A stretch of 64,000 nucleotides of DNA from Fratercula arctica (lineage: Eukaryota > Chordata > Aves > Charadriiformes > Alcidae). Under the pieces are notes generated by a model, which saw nothing but the letters and a program-made list of their open reading frames with translations, was not told the DNA's origin and made no database searches. Below, piece by piece: positions 56,665 to 64,000 of this stretch (position 1 is the first letter of the stretch; every line of letters starts with the position of its first letter). The translations under genes and the position numbers were made by a program. The stretch spans positions 2,658,711-2,722,710 of the forward strand of contig CANTUZ010000021.1 in NCBI GenBank assembly GCA_947846985.1. The letters run 5' to 3'.

Positions 56665-59600
56665 AAGTGTTTATCTGCTGTTTCCTTTCCCTTGGTTTAG
56701 GGTTGCGGGAGGAGGTCGGGCAGTTCAGAGGTGAGAAAAGAAAGAGCGAGAGCTGCCCCTGGGACGCTCCTTCCCCACGGCGTTACGGGACTCACTGCAA
56801 CCCCGGTGGCCGAGTCCTTTGCCCAAGTCCTTTGCTCGTCTCCAAACCCCAAACTCCGTGAGGCGAGGGTGGGACAGTGCCCCGTGAAGCAGGGCTGTCC
56901 GCTTTCTCTCACATATGAGATGTGATGGGAAACCCCACTAAGATATTTGCCGGGACCTGACTTCCACCCCTTGCAGAGTCACTCGCCTTTGATCTGTCTC
57001 TCTTCTCCAATTCTTTTTTCTGAGAGCGTCGCTCAGATCACAAGTCCTCAAAAAATGAACGACAAAACTTTTTTCAAATCTCTTCTATAAATGGTGTCAC
57101 TCTTCCTAACACTCTGGCAAGAAATCAAACTAAGGAGCCGGTGGCTTCCGAACCTCCTGACATTTTTTCTTTTGCAAAAGTTACGGAAATTAACTTTTCC
57201 ATCCAGGACAATTTCATTTGGATTCAAATTTGTGATGTTTTTGCATTTCCCAACTATTTTCCCCTTAGTCTCACGAGAACCTGTATTAGTGGTCACACTA
57301 GATATAAACCAACCCACCGCATTCTTCTGCATCTGATGTCTTTGTCCATCTGAAGTCTTCATGCATGGGAGAACACTAATTCACCAAGACATCAAACCAC
57401 CACTGATGAGAAAAATTCAAATAGAACATCCCCAAAAACACCTCAGGGTGGATTTTTGGAAAACATTACACAACTGATTATGAAATCTTTGTGAATACCC
57501 CCCAAAACACTCCAGAACCAGTTGAAAGGCATTTTTCTACCCCTTGCACCTTTTCTTATGATTCATATTCAACCGGTGATGTTCAAGTGAAAAGAATTTA
57601 CTCATCACACTGTGTTTAACTAAAAGGTAGTAGAGAATATTTTTCTTAATAACCTATTGAGGGCTAATGCCGTGGACCAGCACGTGTTTGTGGATTCACA
57701 CATGGAAAGGCTTAACGCAGTTACCGCTGGATCCTCAGTACAGTATAATTCAAGTTAGGGAACTTTTTCCTCTATTGAGTCTACCAATCTGTAAATATGA
57801 AGATGAAGTTTCTTGCAAAAGCTGACTATCTGGAAAGAAGCTGTTCGGCTAAGATTTATGAATCATATACAATGCCGTCAGGATTGGCTTGCAAATGATT
57901 TACTAAACAAAACTGGCTGTGAGTTCATAATGGATGTTACTCAAAACAAGACATTTGACTGGCACTATATATTTCATCTATTGGACATAAAATGCATTTG
58001 CTGTAATAAAGCAAAGATATAAATGTTAAATATATTCCTTTTTTCTTTTTCCCCACATGTGGATTTGTGCTTAAGAATTCTTCTCGGCTGCTGGAACTGT
58101 GATTGATAACAGCCTTGCTGACAGCTTCACTAACACCAGTTTGGTGTTGAGCAAATTTGCTTTGGAGTATACTTGCCTCGAACAAATATACTTTGGAGTC
58201 CATTAAAACTGTTTGTGAACTTGGGTTTGAAACCTTCGGCAATTTCAGCAGCTCCAGAGCTTTTGGGAAGATGGATTGTAGCATGGGCTGGTTCATAGCT
58301 CCTAAAGCTTTGGGCTGGGAGGAGATAACTGGGAAAAGGATTTTATCCTGCTGGTGGCCACTGCTGGAGACGGGGTGCTGAGTTTGAATAGCTGGTCCTA
58401 CAGCTTATTTCGTAGACTGGAGGGGCTAGACTTTGCCTGTGCAGAATTCAAAGACATTCAATAAAAATGATGATAGCAACTTGTCTTCCTCCCTTCCCCA
58501 GCACGAACATCCCAGGGGCACTGCACAAATGCAACCCCAGCCTGACACCCAGTTCTGGCTAAAGCCAGTGAGATATTGCCATCATATTTCTGCTGGAAGT
58601 CTTCATTCAGGCTGTTCTGCCCACAGCCGCAGATGCCGTGCCCTTCCAGGACACAGTTTCACAGCCACGCTAAGCCTACAGAGGTGCCATCTCCTGACAA
58701 AACAGAGGTCCTGACCCTGGCACACGTTTCTCTTCCATCCGTGCCTCACTCATGCATCCTCATGGTCATATCGGAAATCATCCCACTGTGTTTAAAATAT
58801 TTTGTTAGAGAGATGATGGACTTTTCTGCCATCACCTCCACATTTCTGACTGTCTCAGCCTCTTGGAGGGACTATGAAAAGGAACCCAGTGCTTTTGATG
58901 CTGGGTGCTGATGCTATGGACACAGCTGTATTATTTGTCACCTTGGTACAAACAGGACTGTGCCAGGAATCCTACCGGCTGCATAAATGACACCTGAAAT
59001 GGCCATACACCCAGACAGACCCACTCCAGCTGCGTGGACAATGCCTAAGAGCCGTCTTGCTGGGATATTTTGATGCACACACCCTAGAACTGGAATAGGT
59101 TGAGGGATAACATTTCTATCCCCTGAGGGACAGTCCTGTGCAGCCTGGGGACCACAGCTCTTCAGAAGGAACGAGACCTCCAAGCACCTCCCCACACTGC
59201 ACCACCGCGACTCACGTAGTCCCTGTTTAACTTCACAAGGTTTTATTTCATGGGGGTTTAAGGGATGGCTTCCAGCCAGCCAGGGGTCTGGAAGTGATCA
59301 GAGCTGGATCTGAGCTCACGGGCTCAGGCATACCTGACATTAATTTTAATCATAACAGAACATCAGACTCTTTTTCAAAGAAAATTCTGTAACGTTTCCC
59401 TTTGGTGGGATTCAGAAAGCTTCTCCTACAATTTCTACATTTCCAACAGGACAGAAATTATGAATTCTGTCTGGCTTGTTGGAGAAAATAACTCCTCCGG
59501 CCCCGCACCCTGGAGGCACCCCCCAGCCAGCGTGCCTCCCCCGGGAGATGCAGGAGCCTCGTACCCCAGGGGCTGTACGGAAGCCTGCTCAGAAATCCCT

Positions 59601-59729
59601 GATCCTGACTTAATCCTGCTTTAAGTCCTGATGCTATTTCGCTAAAGGAAGCGACGTTTTCAAAGACCATGCACGATATCACATCTCCAGGCTTGGCCCC
59701 AGACCTCTGGAGTCAAAAAAGGAGGCTGC
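56665..59729. other. Single-copy non-coding stretch
   Basis: No exon or recent repeat is recognised. AT-rich sequence occupies 57570-58080. Frames of 60-120 codons here show no motif. Confidence 0.4.
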
Positions 59730-59990
59730 GCTGCATGTGAATGAGATACTAATTAGCTAATAATCTCTAACAGTCAAAGGAAAATGAATATGACTAGCTG
59801 TCATTAAGATGGTTTTGAAAGTCTTTCTTTAGTGTAAAAAGCACATTAAAAATTATTTCATGATCCATCATGACGTATGGTTTCCATGGCATAAAAGAGG
59901 AATTATTGGCAATCATAAAGCATACAATGACCATCATTTAGCCTTGTCGTTAACCGCGGCAGTGAGTGAATCAAACTCTGGCTGCAAATA
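59730..59990. promoter_or_regulatory. Candidate conserved non-coding element
   Basis: GATACTAATTAGCTAATAAT, CTGTCATTAAGATGG, CATGATCCATCATGACG and GGAATTATTGGCAATCATAA follow one another in a repeat-free, CpG-poor block. Site density and the lack of any repeat suggest constraint, which cannot be tested here. Confidence 0.3.
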
Positions 59991-60230
59991 AAGAACAACT
60001 AGCTTGTATTTTCGGTCCCTCGGGGTTTGCTTTGTCCAGCCTGAGGGACCACATTTCACAGCAACACCCTTTCAGGGATGACAGCTGAACGGGACTCCCT
60101 CCACGCTGCGTGGGAGCCTTTTCAGTCCTTGCAGGGATGGCTGCGGAGCGGCCCAGGACAGCTGTACTCGGGCAGGAATCTTCTGCCCATCCTTACGAGA
60201 GGAGGACTGCACCAAACCTAAAGCTTCACG
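59991..60230. other. Single-copy non-coding stretch
   Basis: Nothing is recognised. Confidence 0.4.
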
Positions 60231-60420
60231 AGTCACAGACTCACAGAATGGGTTGGGTTGGAAGGGACCTTAAAGATCATCTAGTTCTAACCCCCCTTCC
60301 CTGGGCAGGGACACCTCCCACCAGCCCAGGTTGCTCCAAGCCCCGTCCAACCTGGCCTTGAACCCCTCCAGGGATGGGGCAGCCACAGCTTCTCTGGGCA
60401 ACCTGGGCCAGGGGCTCACC
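60231..60420 (-). mobile_element. CR1 LINE 3' end (young variant A)
   Basis: The reverse complement starts AGTCACAGACTCACAGAATG, runs through the variant A 3' UTR and breaks at GGGGCTCACC. It keeps the GATCATCTAGTTCTAACCCC wording that other variant A copies in the window have lost, so it may be slightly older or of a sister subfamily. Confidence 0.92.
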
Positions 60421-62289
60421 AAGCCCTTCTGCCAAGTGACAGCAGCTTCTTCCTTGTGAGTGAAGGAATGGGTGTCCTTCGGTTTAGCCCCGTTCTGTCT
60501 CCAGCCTCCCTCGGCGCCGTTCCTGCCAGACAGCTACAACACAGGTTCCCTGACTCCAGTTTGCATCCAAGTTCACGAAGGAGTTGAGAGCGTGCCAGGC
60601 TTTGGAGCCTCACGTCTTTGATAACTCAGGGCCAAGAACCGTCAATGAAAGTGTTTCATTTTAGACTGCGAACAACAGGAATGTCTCAATGGACAAGAAG
60701 AAAGGAAAAACAAGAAAGAAAGAAAGAAGAAAGAAAAAAGAAAAAAGAAAGGTCAATGTTTCCTGCAAAAATCCTTCAGGTGACGCTGGTCCCCTCTGCT
60801 CTCCGACACCATCTGTAAACTGACATCCAGGAGGCTCTGAACAGCATGAGAAGATCCCTCTGGAAAGAGCGGTCAGTTTAAATAAATCATGCCTTTCCCC
60901 GAATCAGGGCGGCTGCAGGTGTAGAAAACAGCCACGGAGAGCAACCCTGTTCTCTGCTGACGGCAAAATATCCAAACACAAGTGATCCGGTGGGCTCTGA
61001 CAGCTGCTTTTGCAGCTGAAACAAGTTAGAAATACATCTATTCATGCAAGGTTTTGGTCTAAAGAGACTGGCTATTCTTCCTCCAGCATAGGCAAAGGGA
61101 GAACACCAATTGCTGGGGTGGCCCTTGGCTCTTTCAGGTTGAGGAATGATAAATCTTGCGGAGGCCTCGACGGCAGCACAGCCACAGCGACCCCGGGAAT
61201 AACTCCACCGGGGTTTTAGCGGCACAGCTTTGAGGAACGGCTTCCGGGAGCCACGCGGCCCCACGCGGTGCTCTCCTCTTGCCATGTGGCTATAAATCAC
61301 CTCCAGACCCCCAGCCCCGGGGCTGGGCAGGGCAGCCCTCCTGCCTGCTGTCCCCCAGCTTATACTGGGAGGGGAGGGCCGGTTCCCACAGCAAGACTGG
61401 CTGCAGTCACAAAACTATTTTTATTACCCAGGGGTTTCCCTGGATCAGAGACTCCCTAGAAATGCAGCTGGGATAGATAACAGATACACTGCATAAGTCC
61501 TTGCTCAAACTGCCACCTTCCAGAGTCTGATTTAGCGCTAAATCTTGAAGTGAGAGATAAATCCTCATCAGCTTGGAAAAACCCACGGACCGGCCCAGCC
61601 AACCCTCCACTAAACGTACACAGCTGACAGACCTAAGAAAAGTACTACAAATATCTCAAGGTCAGAAATGCTTTTCTGCAACCTTATTTCCTTTTATTAG
61701 GTCTTTCCATCTTATTAAAATGTCCTTTTATGCAGGAAGTAGCAAAATTTTAAGTCCAGTCTTTTTCTATTACTGCAACTCTAATGACTTCTTTGGAGTT
61801 AAGCGGAAAGCAGGTTAGTCTACTGCTCCCTTACAAACAAAATAAGCCCCAAAGCCATCGTTATGCAAATGAAAGAGGAAAGGAGCAATTTAGCTGTGTT
61901 AAAGAGAGGATGGTCTTGCAGGCTAAGTCTTGGAAGAAGAGTCAGGAGTTTGAGAAAGAGCCATCAGTCACCTCTGGTTCCGGTGCCATGAACCAGGGAG
62001 GGACCGGGGCTGGGACAATGATGGGGAAGGAGGTTCAGGTGCTGATCCTGGAGACAGGTGACACCTGAGTGACAGCTTGGAGGTGGCCCTGGGGCACCTG
62101 GAGAGGGCAGGGCTTCATGTCACGCCGCTGCGAAAGAAACTTGTGGTTTGGGTCTTGCAGTTTGCAAAATCAAAGTATTTTCACGGATCAGTTCAAAAGG
62201 CTGGGGAAATGTTTCTCTGCATCACCTCCCTTTTCTCTCCAAGCCCCCAAACACAAAGAAATCCCCCAACCCGGCTGAAACACCGTTTC
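60421..62289. other. Single-copy non-coding stretch
   Basis: A GAAA-rich microsatellite lies at 60697-60752 and a perfect octamer ATGCAAAT at 61863-61870. No exon is recognised. Confidence 0.4.
60697..60752. repeat. (GAAA)n purine microsatellite, imperfect
   Basis: GAAA, GAA and GAAAAAA units in tandem. Confidence 0.85.
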
Positions 62290-62490
62290 TCTGCTTTAAG
62301 AGTTTGGATAACGATTTCTTTTGCACAGGGCCCAACATTGCCCCATACGGGGCGGCTCACGGTGGATTTTGGGACCTGGGAACGTGCCCCGCCTATGGGA
62401 AGGTTTGAAACGAAACCTCTGCTGCTGCACAGCAGTTTGTGTTTCTAGGAGAACATTTCTCTCCTGGCAGGAGGGGACAACTGCCGCTGA
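62290..62490. repeat. Diverged local repeat, copy 1
   Basis: The core at 62405-62486 aligns with 63095-63178 at roughly three-quarters identity (CGAAACCTCTGCT, AGCAG, CTCCTGGCAGGAG, CAACTGCCG). Weaker similarity runs leftward around ACATTGCC and the GCTCACGGTGGATTTT block. The unit is not CR1 and I cannot name it. The minus frame across it is open (137 codons, 62296-62709) and reads SCQERNVLLETQTA ... QRFRFK. Confidence 0.5.
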
Positions 62491-62719
62491 ATCGGGGCCC
62501 ATGGGTGGAAGGGGCTGGGGTACCCGGCTGCAGAGGCGGGAGGGGGTTTCACATCCATGTGTGCGCCCAAGCCCATGAGCACAGCGCTGCACAACCACTT
62601 CAGCTGCAATAAAGGTTAAAGGAGTGAGATTCGCCACTGCTCCGGTGTCTGCCAGGGGGCTGCTCTTTGCCTTTTGCATTCTTTCTGGGGGGTACCTCTC
62701 CCTTCCCAAGCCTTAAAGA

Positions 62720-62840
62720 CCAGACTTTCAAAGATGTTCTTGTTCTGCAACAACTTTGAAGATCTGGCCCGAAGCCTTCGATCAGGGGCCAGTGGAGGCA
62801 AGAGAGGAAAATATGTTCTTTCTGCAGGGGATGGAAAAAA
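62720..62840. repeat. Possible third, weaker copy of the local repeat
   Basis: GGCCCGAAGC and AATATGTTCTTTCTGCAGGG sit at matching positions, about 357 bases right of copy 1 and 336 left of copy 2. Identity is low and the assignment is tentative. Confidence 0.2.
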
Positions 62841-62984
62841 AATAAAATATCACCTTGTGTTCGCTCCGCTCTTCTGAGCAAATGAAGTGTTGTCTAGTGA
62901 AGCAGAAGTGTGGAAGGAGGCAGGGCTGGGCCGGGCACAGGGGTGGAAAGGGAGGAGTGGGATGTCGAGGGAAGGTTACAGATC

Positions 62985-63185
62985 TGATAGCGCTGGCAGC
63001 ACGCCCCCAGCCCAGCTCTGACACGGGAGAGAGGATTTTATCCAGCTTGAACACATTGCCTGCAGCCTCCGTGCAGATCACGCGGATTAATGGCTCGAAA
63101 TTAAACCTCTGCTCATGCAAAAGAGCAGTGTGAGTTGCCAGCAGAATATTTCTGTCCTGGCAGGAGAAAGCAACCGCCGTGTGGC
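62985..63185. repeat. Diverged local repeat, copy 2
   Basis: The core at 63095-63178 pairs with copy 1. The minus frame (149 codons, 62782-63231) reads SCQDRNILLATHTA ... EQRFNFE, parallel to copy 1, with a net length difference of three bases (one codon). Whether this was ever coding is unknown. Confidence 0.5.
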
Positions 63186-63857
63186 ATTTGCACAGGGGGC
63201 TGCTGGTGGGCAGGTGTCTACGGAAGAGCAACTAAATCATTCCTTTCCCAGCTGCAGTAATATTTCTCCCCGCTGCGTGTTACAGCTGAGCTCCTCCGAC
63301 TCCCACTACAGCGGCTGAAACTCAGTGAAGACAAACAAATCAAGCAGTGCCTGCTCCGTGCCGTCACCCCGATGCCAGATCGGCTCCACCCAAACCAGGA
63401 TTAAACCAGATGAATCTTCAAAGACCAGTTCTACATACTGAGATGTTCAAGAGTATCATCTCTTTCTGTTCTTCTAAGGTTAATGCCTCCTGGAGCAGTA
63501 GGGCCACGGGACACAGAGAAATGTAACCACCATCAGTCTTGAGCTGGAGAAACCCAGTTGTGTCCTCGTGCTAATACGTCAGCCTTTTATCACCGGTATC
63601 CACAGCAAAAACCATCCAGAGCACTACAGCTCTCTGGGTGCATCAAAGGTTGGCAGGGTGATGGCTCGGCAAACGCGGCCTGCACAACTCAACAGGGTGT
63701 TCGTCGACCACAGCTCCAGCTCCAGGGAACCCGGCTATGCCATACCTCACCTCTCTCCTGGGCTGCAGTGCCCAGGTCAGAGCAGCAACTAAGAGACAGG
63801 GAGAAAGGGAGGGTGAGACGTGCTTTTTCCAGCCCGGAGACAAATGAGCTGAAGGAT
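63186..63857. other. Single-copy non-coding stretch
   Basis: AAAGACCAG followed by GATGTTC at 63420-63448 echoes 62717-62740 and may belong to the diverged local repeat. No exon is recognised. Confidence 0.35.
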
Positions 63858-64000
63858 CTTGCACACTTGCAGCCCAGAAAGCCAACCTCACCCTGGGCTG
63901 CATCAAAAGCAGCGTGGGCAGCAGGGCGAGGGGGGGGATTCTGGCCCTCTGCTCCACTCGGGGGAGACCCCACCTGGAGTCCTGTGTCCAGCCCTGGAGC
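63858..64000 (+). mobile_element. CR1 LINE, ORF2 C-terminal part, cut by window end
   Basis: From ACACTTGCAGCCCAGAAAGC the sequence follows the CR1 ORF2 C-terminal coding region, including the GGGCTGCATCAAAAGCAGCG and GAGACCCCACCTGGAGTCCT blocks. It is still CR1 at the last base, so the 3' end lies outside the window. Confidence 0.9.

Noticed and set aside
1..64000. Endogenous retrovirus or LTR
   Set aside because: I looked for paired terminal repeats and for gag/pol-like protein motifs in the translated frames and saw none. The only reverse transcriptase sequence is of CR1 type at 18241.
1..64000. tRNA, rRNA, CRISPR or bacterial operon features
   Set aside because: No cloverleaf-like T-loop plus acceptor pairing was noticed by eye, no regularly spaced direct repeats with unique spacers, and the repeat content is avian.

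Overview
This window looks like nuclear DNA of a bird. The strongest evidence is 19 copies of the CR1 LINE retrotransposon. All are 5'-truncated, and most still end in the avian CR1 tail, one or two copies of an ATTCTATG-type octamer. They total about 8.1 kb (roughly 13% of the window), nine on + and ten on -. I see no bacterial, phage or plasmid feature, no retroviral LTR or internal region, and no tRNA or rRNA gene.

I find no protein-coding exon that I can identify. Nearly all long open frames are read through CR1 copies, through GC-rich low-complexity DNA at the left edge, or through a 16-bp minisatellite whose sequence lacks stops. The window reads as intergenic or large-intron DNA, probably next to a gene whose CpG-island promoter lies at the left edge.

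Layout: 1-850 is a CpG island with purine/pyrimidine tracts. 0.85-18 kb is single-copy DNA with AT-rich, homeodomain-motif-rich blocks (candidate enhancers), a TATA-like site near 5.17 kb, and CR1 copies at 3.1, 4.5, 6.5, 11.8, 14.8 and 16.0 kb. 18.2-23.2 kb is the densest CR1 cluster; the longest copy, at 18.24 kb, keeps part of the reverse transcriptase reading frame. 23.2-29.6 and 30.1-37.7 kb are long stretches without CR1; the second carries very old LINE/SINE-like fragments. 37.7-38.3 kb is a minisatellite of about 37 units of 16 bp. 38.3-62 kb is single-copy DNA with seven more CR1 copies and a hexamer microsatellite. 62.3-63.2 kb holds two, perhaps three, diverged copies of one unit that keep a matching minus-strand reading frame. 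An eighth CR1 copy in this right-hand part runs off the right end.

At least four CR1 3'-end variants are distinguishable. The most alike copies (47.6 and 53.3 kb) are about 96% identical by eye, which points to fairly late CR1 activity in this lineage. The most interesting leads are the paired minus-strand reading frames at 62.3-63.2 kb, the minisatellite, a 51-codon Kozak-started frame behind an acceptor-like tract at 42.9 kb, and several candidate conserved non-coding elements. All positions of divergent repeat ends are estimates by eye.
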